Of a stretch of 64,000 nt of DNA, positions 55,319 through 64,000 are shown piece by piece. How positions within the stretch are numbered: position 1 is the first letter of the stretch; each line of letters starts with the position of its first letter. Both the position numbers and the translations under genes were made by a program. The notes below the pieces were generated by a model. That model was given only the letters and a program-made list of their open reading frames with translations. It did no database searches and was not told the DNA's origin. Origin of the DNA: Bradysia coprophila (taxonomy: Eukaryota > Arthropoda > Insecta > Diptera > Sciaridae); NCBI RefSeq assembly GCF_014529535.1, contig NW_023503493.1, positions 6,604,001 to 6,668,000 of the forward strand, in the 5' to 3' direction.

Positions 55319-56695
55319 CAAAAGACCTTATGAAATTAAAAAATTCTAGAGAAATTAGTCTAAGTCCCAAAATCTAGAAACAAATCTTGGAACACCTCAC
55401 TCATGTCTAAGATAACCCAAAACCATTAAAAAATGCGATGGAAGTTAGGAAGTGCTTGAGGTATCATCTCTCATCCCAAAATTTAGGATCTAACCTAGGA
55501 ACACGTCACTCATGTCGAAAATAACCTAGATCCATCAAAAAATCAGATGAGAGTTAGCATGTGCCCGAGGAATCATCTGTCATCCCAAAATTTAGAAATT
55601 TAGAAATTGACATATTGCAGAGTTTCGACACTGCCAACTATTATTGTTTAGTTCAATATCCATTTTCTCCTTCGTTACTGTGACTTCCTAAATTTTGGTT
55701 GTTATTTTGGTCGCGCTAAAGCTTTAGACATTTGAACCTAAAGCCCGAACGATAACGATAGAACGGATGACAACGATCAACGTATCAGAAGTTCGATTGA
55801 TGGTGAAATGAGCGACTCGGTAGACAATCCTGTCTAAGTTTTTTCGATTTTATTCTGAAAATATTCGAGTAGAGCTGTTCTACTTTTCAAGTATTTTAAC
55901 TGAATAGAAGTCGTTCCATTAATGGAAATTAGTGTGTGTGAATAATATTTTCTTAAAATTAAAGATCAGAACAATATCCCACTTTAGTTTTTTCTTGAGT
56001 TTCTTTGTGAGGACAAATATACAGTCGAATTGAATATAAAAGTACTCCTTGGTAAGCTAGGAAGTCGGGTAAATTTTTGGAGAATTTTGGCGAATTTCGG
56101 TGAATTTGGCAAATTTTTGTGAATTTTGATGAATTCGGCGAATTTCGGTGAATTTGGAGAATTTTTACGAATTTGGCGAATTTGGAGAATTTAAGCGAAT
56201 TAATTCAACTAAATAGCCCCTGCTTTTCACAGAAAATATTTTCTTTTCTTTTTTCAAAAAAGTGAAAGATACGTATTTGCTAGTATTGAATGACGAAGTT
56301 AATAAAATCACCTGAACTTTTGGCGGTTTGACTCCTAACTACAACAAATTCCAATGACTCACTTTTATTTTCGACTGCTAACAAGTCAACGTACGCCTGG
56401 CTTATACGCAGGGACTATTTTTGAGAAATCGGATTTCTCAAAACTCTTAAATTTCTTAAAAATGTCTCAAATTTTTTAAGGCTATAAAACATGTTTCAAC
56501 ATTGTAATTTTATGTCTGTCTGCATAAAAGTAACCAATGAACTTGTACAGTCGAAAAAGATATATTTTTTTTATTTATTTATTTTCAATCAGAAAATATT
56601 ATAATGAAAAAACTTCATTTAATTTTTCTTTTTCTGACATTGTATTCAAAATACTTGTTGCATTCCCTCAGGTGCATGTCGCTGGCATCCCCACC

Positions 56696-57850
56696 ATTTA
56701 GGGCTTTGTCGAGTTAGGGCTCGTTTAGGGCTGACGAATGGAACCGGTCCCGAGTTTAGGGCTGTCGATTTATGTGAGTTATATCGTTTTGAATTATGTC
56801 ACTTAAGTGTTTTGTCATAAATTGAATAGGTTTTTGACTTTCTACTTAATCTATGATTTGGGGCTAGTTTAGGGCTGACGATTGAAACCGGTCCCGAGTT
56901 TAGGGCTGCTCAAATACCAAAGCTATTCAATTTTTTCTCGAAAAAACATATTGGCAGTTTTCGATGTTATTCATAGTGTTACTAGTTGAAAGTATATATT
57001 AACGTTTGGGGCTAGTTCTCCATAAAAATGTTGCATTAAACGATAGTGGTAGAGGCTTGTTTATCGCTAAAAATCAGATAAAGTTATTTAATCTCTTATT
57101 GAGTATGATTGTTCTAACAATGCTAAAGTGCACTTAGAACTAGAGAATGGCACTGCCTGTGGTCATATTTTTCGAGGGGAGAAACTGTTCAAATAAAATT
57201 AATACCGTGGTGGCTCTTGAAATAATGTTGAAAAATAACTCAGGGACAACGATGGATTCACGTTATAGACTTGAAATCTGATCATCAGATGTCTTGAAAA
57301 TTTCCAATGGAACAGTTGATGGGTGATAACTCGAATAAATTTGCTCATTCAAGATCCCTAGACTTGAGGTCGGATTCAATTGTCAGCCCTAAATGAGCCC
57401 TAAACGTTAAGCTACGCTTTCAATAAGAAACAAATTGTATATCAACAAAACGCCCAAAATGACATGCTTTTTTTCTTAATCATCGGATAACTTTGGTCAC
57501 TGAGCGGCTCCAAACTCTGGACCGGTTTCAATCATCAGCCCTAAACGATAGACTATAATTTTAGTCAGACGCTTTTTGAATATCGTTGAAAGAGCTAATA
57601 TGACATGTTTGTGTTTAGAAAAATCTGACTATCTTTGGCGGGATAGCAGCCCTAAACTCAGGATTGGCTTCAATTGTCAGCCCTAAACTAGCCCCAAACG
57701 TTAATATATACTTTCAACTAGTAACACTATGAATAACATCGAAAACTGCCAATATGACATGTTTTTTCGAGAAAAAATTGAATAGCTTTGGTATTTGAGC
57801 AGCCCTAAACTCGGGACCGGTTCCATTCGTCAGCCCTAAACGAGCCCTTT
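56696..57850. repeat. Degenerate repeats at the palindrome centre (TTTAGGGCT boxes)
   Basis: Units of about 130-170 bp carry a core of GTTTAGGGCTGACGATTGAA, then ACCGGTCCCGAG and another GTTTAGGGCTG. Two units lie in the left arm (about 56696-56763 and 56862-56912). In reverse orientation, units occur near 57380-57420, 57515-57550, 57645-57700 and 57780-57860. They fill the loop and the inner ends of both arms. No ORF is associated. Confidence 0.7.
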
Positions 57851-58789
57851 AATATGAGCCCTAACTCGACAAAGCCCTAAATGGTGGGGATGCCAGCGAC
57901 ATGCACCTGAGGGAATGCAACAAGTATTTTGAATACAATGTCAGAAAAAGAAAAATTAAATGAAGTTTTTTCATTATAATATTTTCTGATTGAAAATAAA
58001 TAAATAAAAAAAATGTATCTTTTTCGACTGTACAAGTTCTTTGGTTACTTTTATGCAGACAGACATAAAATTACAATGTTGAAACATGTTTTATAGCCTT
58101 AAAAAATTTGAGACATTTTTAAGAAATTTAGGAGTTTTGAGAAATCCGATTTCTCAAAAATAGTCCCTGCGTATAAGCCAGGCGTACGATGACTTGTTAG
58201 CAGTCGAAAATAAAAGTGAGTCATTGGAATTTGTTGTAGTTAGGAGTCAAACCGCCAAAAGTTCAGGTGATTTTATTAACTTCGTCATTCAATACTAGCA
58301 AATGCGTATCTTTCACTTTTTTGAAAAAAAAAAGAAAATATTTTCTGTGAAAAGCGTTCAAAAGTAAAGACATGTCAGACAGTTTTTCGGCAATAACTCA
58401 AGAAAAGATTATTTTAAATTATTGCAATGTTGGAAAGACCTACAGGTAGAGTACACGCACTGCTTGGTGCGAGTAGATCCACGAGAGTTATGACTAAAAT
58501 ATAGCAGATGTTCGTAGTCCGCCTTCCACGGAATTGTGTATGTGGTGTTGTAGCTGACCTCACCCACTATAGCTCAACATATAAATGAACCCAGAACTCT
58601 TGGAAAAAAAGTTGGTGCCACAATGCAGATTTTTTCCGTCTTTCTGGGGGCTCTACAGCTGCAACCGCATCTGGAACGGTACTACGGCAGTCATTGTTTA
58701 TCGTCTACTATTCTTTTAACTTATCAATAGGAAGGAGGATTTTAGTCAAATAAAGTGTTAGCGTCTAGCATATTGTTGTGTTATTTACT

Positions 58790-59710
58790 TTATTTTTTCT
58801 TTTCTTTTGCCGAATGCTTTTTCGGATTGCCGGACGTTGATGCTGCCGGCTCGTCAGCATTTTCTGCTTTAGCTGCAGCTGCTGCGTTTTCTGCTTCAAT
58901 TTTTTTAACGAACTTAGTCAATGTTCCACTTTTCCGAATTTCTTCGCTTCTGATGCGGGTACCATCTGTTCTCCAAACAAGTATCTGTCGTTCGTCGGGC
59001 GATGAACCAGCTGAGAACACCGACGGCACTGAATCCCTACTTCCGCTACTTTCGCGATTTTTCCGTTTTTCCAATCCATTCGCTGACAAACGGTCAGTAC
59101 TCGCTGACAAACGGTCAGTACTCGCTGACAAACGGTCAGTACTCGCTGACAAACGGTCAGCACTCGCTGACAAACGGTCAGTACTACTGTTCATCAGAGC
59201 ATCCGAGTCAAACTCAAAATTCAATTCGCGTAGTGGTGGAAATATCGGAATCTGAAGGTCGAATGGTTCGTTATTAAATGGCGGCTTAACGATTGGATTT
59301 TCTTTATTCCATTGACAACGACGAGGAATAGATGAAGGTAGCGATGCGATTGGTTTTTTCAATACTGCGGAGGTACCGGGTCTGTTTCTCGACTCAAACG
59401 AACTCGTTAGCTGACTAACTTCTATATCAGCCATGTCGTCGTCAGTTAGCAAATCCTGCTTATTTCGTTTAGGGCTTTCTGCTAGTGACGTTGATGCAGC
59501 CATCGGTGCAGGCGTAGAGCTTCCTGCTAGTGACGTTGATGCAGCCATAGGTGCAGGCTGAAGATTTGCGTTCGTACTCTCTTGCTGTTGCAATGCAATC
59601 ATCTCATCCACATTCACTTCAGCATTCGTTGGATGAGCTCTGGTCAACGACTCAATAATCTCTCGATCTATTTCTTCTTCACTGGTAGCTGGTAGCTGAT
59701 CGATTTTCAT
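58790..59710 (-). CDS. Unrecognised disordered protein, palindrome right-arm copy (306 aa)
   Basis: This is the mirror copy of the left-arm gene, with the same start and nearly the same sequence. It has five STDRLSA units instead of three (one reads SADRLSA), a few replacements near EIRKSGTLTKFVKKIE, and a different last few residues (KEKKK instead of KVKN), because a deletion of about 440 bp begins at the end of the gene. The stop overlaps an AATAAA. The frame survived both a 42-base repeat difference and the deletion, which hints at, but does not prove, selection for the protein. Confidence 0.6.
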   Translation of the reverse strand: MKIDQLPATSEEEIDREIIESLTRAHPTNAEVNVDEMIALQQQESTNANLQPAPMAASTSLAGSSTPAPMAASTSLAESPKRNKQDLLTDDDMADIEVSQLTSSFESRNRPGTSAVLKKPIASLPSSIPRRCQWNKENPIVKPPFNNEPFDLQIPIFPPLRELNFEFDSDALMNSSTDRLSASADRLSASTDRLSASTDRLSASTDRLSANGLEKRKNRESSGSRDSVPSVFSAGSSPDERQILVWRTDGTRIRSEEIRKSGTLTKFVKKIEAENAAAAAKAENADEPAASTSGNPKKHSAKEKKK

Positions 59711-60993
59711 GTTTATCGGTTTTTCACTTTCTGTTTTTACTTCCGCTTCAAGTTAATCGTATAAACGTGTTCTTTCAGTTGTTAGACGCTACTAAAGGTT
59801 TTCTTTCAGGTGATGTCAAACACAAACTTTGACAGCACGAACTCAAACACGTTTCATCCCCACGCATTTTTTCATTTGACATTTTCAGCTTTTAGTGCGG
59901 CATCAGCGTGTGTCAGTAGGTTTGGCGCAAATAACTCTTCGAACACTAAAATTTGAATTTTGTATGGGAAATACCAGTCAAAACACGAATAAACTAAATA
60001 GTATGTTGTGTTACAAGTATTGTAATGTTGATTTTTTTGTGTGGTTTCATTACAATACGTGTAACACATCATGCTTTGTGCCAACCGAGAATTGAAATAG
60101 ACAAGAGCACAAACAATCATAATTTTCATTGTAAACAATCACTCTTTAAATTTGATCGATCACATTGCTTTGCATTTTCTCAAACGAATGCTGTAACAAC
60201 TCAAACAAATTCCATATCAACACTGCTTTGAGTATTGTAATATCACATCAAACGGGTGCTGAAATAGGTCACTTTACAACACTAAAATGAGTGCTGAAAA
60301 GAGTCGTATTTCAATTCTCGGTGGCACAAAAGGTTTTGTTGCGCTTGAAGACTGAAATTCGATGGATTCGACACGCAAACTGCGAAATTAAATTTTTCTG
60401 TTCTTCTCAGATAGAGGTATTTGCAGCCAAGAAAGTTTTCTCTCCGGCCGAAAGTGGATTTTCATATATATTTTTCCGGCATGCTTTGCTGTTGAAATGG
60501 CTCCGTCGAGTGATTTCTTTGTTAATGTTGTTGTGGTTTCGTCTCATTTCAGTTTTCAAGCGCAAAAAACGTCGTTTGTGACTCGTGATGAAAGCTGAAT
60601 TTTTCGGTACACGTCGTAAGCTTGTCCTAACGAGGCGGAAAACTCGTAACAAACTCGTAAGAAAATGTGCTATAGTAGTATACTACTCTATTATCACTCT
60701 ACCACTATGATTAGTGAATCTTCCCACTTTGATCATGGTTCATATTTTTTGGGTAGGCCTGCCGTTACACATTAAATTGATTCCAAATACCAACATACTT
60801 CAATCAAAAGTGCTTCTACAGCCAGCTACCAAATAGTAGAATTTTGGATGAAAATTTGTTCAAAATTTCTTTGCAATGCAAAAAATTGTTCGATACACGG
60901 TCGGGTTTCACTCATGCTTGAAGTGCGTTGCAAATACACATTGAAGTGATATGTCGTTAGAAAGTTGAGATATGTGACAACAATGTACAGTTA

Positions 60994-61642
60994 GGCTTAC
61001 TATTAGATAACAATTCTGCAAGAATTGCTGTTGGTCTTCGTTTGGGCAGTCAATTGTGTGAAGAGCATAAATGTATTTGTGGAAAGAGGGTTACGAAGGA
61101 TGGCTTACACGGTTTATCTTGCATTAAAAGCGGAGGATGGATTTCTGGACATGATGAAGTTAATAAAATCTTTTCTCATGCATTTTCCTCTGCAGGTTTT
61201 CCGAATCTAGGACAACCTCCAGGCATTTCTAGAGACGACGGTAAAAGACCGGACGGTATGACTCTAATTCCATGGAGTCACGGTAAGCCGATTTTGTGGG
61301 ATGTAACCATTAGACACACTAGCTCCATTTTACCTAAGCCAATCATCTAAAAAATCTGGATCAATTGCAGATAATGCTGAAAGATTCAAGCATAATCATT
61401 ACATACGTTTAAAAGAAAATTACTTATTTACACCTATTGCTTTTGAATCACTAGGTTGCATGGGTCCTGAAACAAGTACATTTATAAAGAAATTGGGTTC
61501 ATTAATGCGAAAAGCTTCTGGCGAACCACGATCAATGGATTACTTATTACAAAAGGTTTCTATTGCAATTCAACGGAGAAACGCTAGTTGCATTTTGGGG
61601 ATTTTAGGACGTAGTAGAATTGATGATTTTTATTTATTGTAA
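60994..61642 (+). pseudogene. Retroelement C-terminal fragment in the right arm (frameshifted)
   Basis: Encodes LLLDNNSARIAVGLRLGSQ, a Cys/His cluster (CEEHKCICG with HGLSC), then KRPDGMTLIPW and ILWDVT. It goes out of frame near 61310-61350 and resumes with a block that includes GCMGPETSTFIKKLG and ends GRSRIDDFYLL. Same family as 51323-52024, clearly diverged from it. Compared with the left arm, the insertion (60994-62107, including a nested MITE) replaced about 20 bp. It ends near AATAAAGAAACC, consistent with a 5'-truncated LINE insertion with a small target deletion. Confidence 0.6.
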
Positions 61643-61644
61643 CT

Positions 61645-62026
61645 TAGGGATGGGAGGCGTTCAAAATTATCGATAATATCAATCGAAAGAAATTATCGAT
61701 AATCGATTAATCATATCGTTATCGATAATTTAATAATTATCGATAATTATCAAAATATCGAAATTCGATAATTATCAAAATGTCGATATTTTGATATTTA
61801 TCTGAAAATTCATGATAATATACCGATATATCGGAATACATCGATAAATATCGGATTTTCGGACCGAAATATCGATATATCGAATTATTATCGATGTCTT
61901 GATAATTATCAAAATATCAATAATTATCGATTATCGATATTTTTTGATAATTTTCGATAAAAAAAAGCCGATAATTATCGATAATTGATAATTATCGATA
62001 ATCATTTTCATTATCGCCCATGCCTA
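61645..62026. mobile_element. AT-rich TATCGATAAT MITE, copy 2, with 8-bp target duplication
   Basis: Starts TAGGGATGGGAGG and ends CGCCCATGCCTA. TTGTAACT flanks both ends (61637-61644 and 62027-62034), which fits a hAT-type MITE. The interior is nearly all TATCGATA/ATTATCGAT words and can fold extensively. It landed at the stop codon of the retroelement fragment next to it. Confidence 0.8.
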
Positions 62027-62539
62027 TTGTAACTTTGTTTTTTTTGAAAAGATCGTTTTTTACTGGTTGCGCATTGTAGCCTTTTTTTCGCTTTTAAAAA
62101 TAAAGAAACCATCGAAGGCTAGGTCGATGAACGGTCTCACAACGTTCTACCCCAAATTATTCTAAAGTCAAGCCATTTTTCCGTATTTTTCATTTTTTTT
62201 TTGGTAAAAATGTCACATTCTCTCACCAGATAGAGAGCCAAAACCGCAACTTTTTGCTCACCTTTTCTTCCCTGTTTTTCGCTTCAGTTCTTTCAAATTT
62301 ACTTTTTTCCACACGTTTTCACCCCAGCTGTGTCAACTTTCCATAGGATAGTTCAACTCAAAAAAAGCCACACTTGTGATATCGCAGTGTGCAGAATATT
62401 GTGTTGGACCAGTTTAGAGTGGCTGAGTAGACCCAGAGAAGCCTTATTATGAGCGCTGGAATATAATCGAGAGTAAAGGAAGAAAAAAAAAACAGAGCTG
62501 AATGGTCCAGGGAATATGCTATAGATACCGTTGATTTTT

Positions 62540-64000
62540 TTGGTAAAATTTTGGTTGTTTCCAGTCTAAATTTTTTTTGTAAAAATTATTTGGCAGATGA
62601 TGAGAAAACCTAAGCCAGCTTGTTTGAACTAATTGGGTGTAAAATTTAAGTTTTGCGTAACGAAGCTGAAAGCGTCAACTCTAGCGATATCATTCATTTT
62701 AGAAATTGTATTTCAAAGACTGCGTCACACTTTTCTCGAAGAGATTTTTGTTGGGATTGACGTTTAGGAAAACAATTGGCGCAGTGACACTTAGTTATTT
62801 TGTATGCGATTTTTATATATGCGAGGGGGGATATCAGTCATGAAATTTGTATTCAATTTAAATGGGAATAGTTATCACTTAGATTAAGTATATTTTTGAT
62901 AACATATAATTTTACAAAAATTAATCTTTTCCATACTTACTATAGATTGAAGTCATAAAAATTTGCCGGAAATCACTTTAATTTTGAGCGTTGAACCGCG
63001 ATATTTTCCCTTAACACAAAAAACTTTAAAACTCCCAAAAGTATCAATAAGAGTTTTCAAAGTAGAAGCTAAAAGTGTTTGAGGAATACAAATGATGCAA
63101 ATGGACAAAGAAATAATCGATTGCTCTATTCCTGTTAAAGCTTATTGGAAGTGGTAACATTTATACGAGTATCCTATCCAGTCTAGCTCTTCGCTGTTTG
63201 TTGGTGTTATGTAAAATTGCCAATCGTAAGAACAGGCACTGGAGGACTCGTCGAGAGTCGCGTGGCAATATATCTTGTAGATCAACAAAATATTTAAGAA
63301 AATAACATGAAAATTTACACACATCATTTTTTCACGCTAAAAAAATCATGTACTAAAAGCAATTTTCGGCAGTGACATGCCCCTCGGTCATTAAAAGAAT
63401 CAATGGCGAACATATGTTGGTCTCGTTTACGCTCATTCTCGATGAGTCAAGGGACAAACTTTTTACACTCTCTCATTTGAATGCATGTAGCTCCTTCACC
63501 GATTGCTGAACCAATTATTAACAACCCACAAACAGAACCCAAAAACAACGGCTGTACGATTCTCTTGAATTGAAAGACGAATCTAACGATCTATCACTCC
63601 TTAAAATCGGAGACCACTTGTTCCCCTATCACCATCACCGCCAGTTTTGGCGATATGCCAAATATATTATTGCCCTAATATGCTCTGAAATATTTGTTGT
63701 TGGTTTTGGGAATTTAGGGAATTTAGAGAATTAATTCCCAAATATTAGGCTCTGAGTTTAATGCTGCAAATGCTTTTTAGCCCTGTCATCGACTTAATGA
63801 CTACTTTTACAAAATGTTGGAAACGAAAAATCGTGAACGAGTTCACATTTTACGTAGGTGAAAAATGCGTTGTTTTAGCACCGTTTGCCAGATTACCCCA
63901 CGCCGGTTGATTGAAATTGTGAATACAACAAGTACTTTTCAAAAGGATTTTGACTCAGGCGAAGGTTTTTGTGATGCTTTGTGATGCTTCGGAAGTTTAA
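62540..64000. other. Right flank of the palindrome; nothing recognised beyond one short ORF
   Basis: AT-rich sequence with weak similarity to the foldback at 52889-53318 near 62660-62830 (GCGTCAACTCTAGCGATATC and GGATATCAGTCATGAAA). No gene with a known domain is visible up to the window edge. Confidence 0.5.
63142..63327 (-). CDS. Possible 61-residue secreted peptide
   Basis: Starts MMCVNFHVIFLNILLIYKIY, a hydrophobic leader that could be cut after CHA, leaving about 38 residues with two Cys, several Tyr and Trp. The ATG context (GAAAAAATGATG) is acceptable for an insect. No family is recognised, no poly(A) signal was identified, and chance is a fair alternative. Confidence 0.25.
   Translation of the reverse strand: MMCVNFHVIFLNILLIYKIYCHATLDESSSACSYDWQFYITPTNSEELDWIGYSYKCYHFQ

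Larger units (their letters stand above)
51132..56222. mobile_element. hAT-like element, 5.1 kb, with 8-bp target duplication
   Basis: Starts CAGGGGCTATTTAGTTGAAT and ends with the exact reverse complement. CTTTTCAC flanks both ends (51124-51131 and 56223-56230). The right palindrome arm has a single CTTTTCAC at the same place (58347-58354, reverse complement), an empty site. TIRs beginning CAGGG with 8-bp duplications are typical of hAT elements. Both ends carry arrays of GGCGAATTT-like repeats. No hAT transposase is visible; the interior holds a retroelement fragment (51323-52024), a foldback (52889-53318) and a second hAT-like element (53363-55318). So it is non-autonomous or has been replaced internally. 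Confidence 0.85.
47632..57021. repeat. Giant palindrome, left arm (interrupted by a 5.1-kb hAT-like element)
   Basis: The left arm starts AAAAATCAACGGTATCTATA (47632). It is mirrored by the right arm, ending at 62539, almost base for base. After removing the insertion at 51132-56222 and one copy of its target duplication, the arm continues at 56231 without a gap and stays mirrored to about 57021. The net arm is about 4.3 kb. It contains the 291-codon ORF (49369-50244), an 85-codon ORF (48951-49208) and a copy of a MITE family (about 48130-48280). I could not see a target duplication outside the two arms and there is no transposase in them, so whether this is a giant foldback element or a chromosomal inverted duplication is open. 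Confidence 0.9.
57688..62539. repeat. Giant palindrome, right arm (interrupted by a retroelement fragment)
   Basis: This is the reverse complement of the left arm. It carries the 306-codon ORF (59710-58790), the 85-codon ORF (60129-59872) and the uninterrupted target site (58347-58354, GTGAAAAG) of the left-arm insertion. It is itself interrupted at 60994-62107. Relative to the left arm it lacks about 440 bp just after the 306-codon ORF, one repeat unit in the TTTAGGGCT region, and 14 bp near 60480. The loop between the arms is about 670 bp (57022-57687). Confidence 0.9.

Noticed and set aside
56696..57850. Telomeric repeat array
   Set aside because: TTTAGGG occurs, but as spaced boxes within units of about 130-170 bp, not in tandem, and insect telomeres use TTAGG or retroelements.
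58755..59255. Plus-strand ORF of 166 codons opposite the right-arm gene
   Set aside because: It is the antisense shadow of the 306-codon gene and owes its length to the 21-bp repeat units.
47632..62539. Maverick/Polinton giant transposon
   Set aside because: The size and long inverted repeats suggested it, but no DNA polymerase B, retroviral-like integrase, ATPase, protease or capsid gene is present, and the arms make up almost the whole unit.
47632..62539. Assembly artefact (folded read)
   Set aside because: The arms carry different insertions, different repeat counts and a 440-bp deletion in one arm only, which a simple fold-back artefact would not give. Long-read confirmation would still be decisive.

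Overview
The window looks like nuclear DNA of an insect, most likely a fly (Diptera). It is AT-rich, genes carry short GT-AG introns, and the recognisable proteins are animal ones. A lower dipteran such as a fungus gnat or midge would fit, but the order is inference. There are no prokaryotic features.

Layout. Positions 1-5140 hold repeats and probably the first intron of a protein phosphatase 1-beta (flapwing-like) gene; its first coding exon is at 5141-5192 (minus) and the rest lies outside the window to the left. An F-box/LRR gene (minus) occupies 6301-7478. A stretch of small inverted-repeat elements follows to about 12 kb. An RNF220-type RING E3 ligase gene (plus, 3 exons) lies at 12105-13468. 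The next 9 kb is non-coding and full of short dispersed repeats. A bHLH gene of the Fer2/p48 family (plus, 5 exons) spans 22747-28816. It converges on the complete 8-exon gene for the U5 snRNP helicase Brr2 (minus, 28946-35902; 2140 aa predicted). Brr2 shares a 348-bp divergent promoter with a complete 15-exon PAXBP1/GCFC gene (plus, 36251-43469; 863 aa predicted). Brr2 and PAXBP1-family proteins are both linked to RNA processing, so this head-to-head pair may be co-expressed.

From 43.5 kb on, the window is mobile or duplicated DNA: a duplicated terminal-exon-like segment split by a truncated non-LTR retrotransposon, a Helentron/DINE-like element with a minisatellite core (45741-47276), and a giant inverted repeat of about 15 kb (47632-62539).

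The giant palindrome is the most unusual part. Each arm carries a copy of the same unrecognised disordered-protein gene (291 and 306 codons) plus a second, smaller ORF. The left arm was hit by a 5.1-kb hAT-like element with an 8-bp target duplication. That element contains a second hAT-like element with its own 8-bp duplication, which in turn contains an AT-rich MITE. The right arm preserves the uninterrupted target site for the 5.1-kb insertion and has its own retroelement insertion. The arms have therefore existed long enough to be hit independently, which argues against an assembly artefact.
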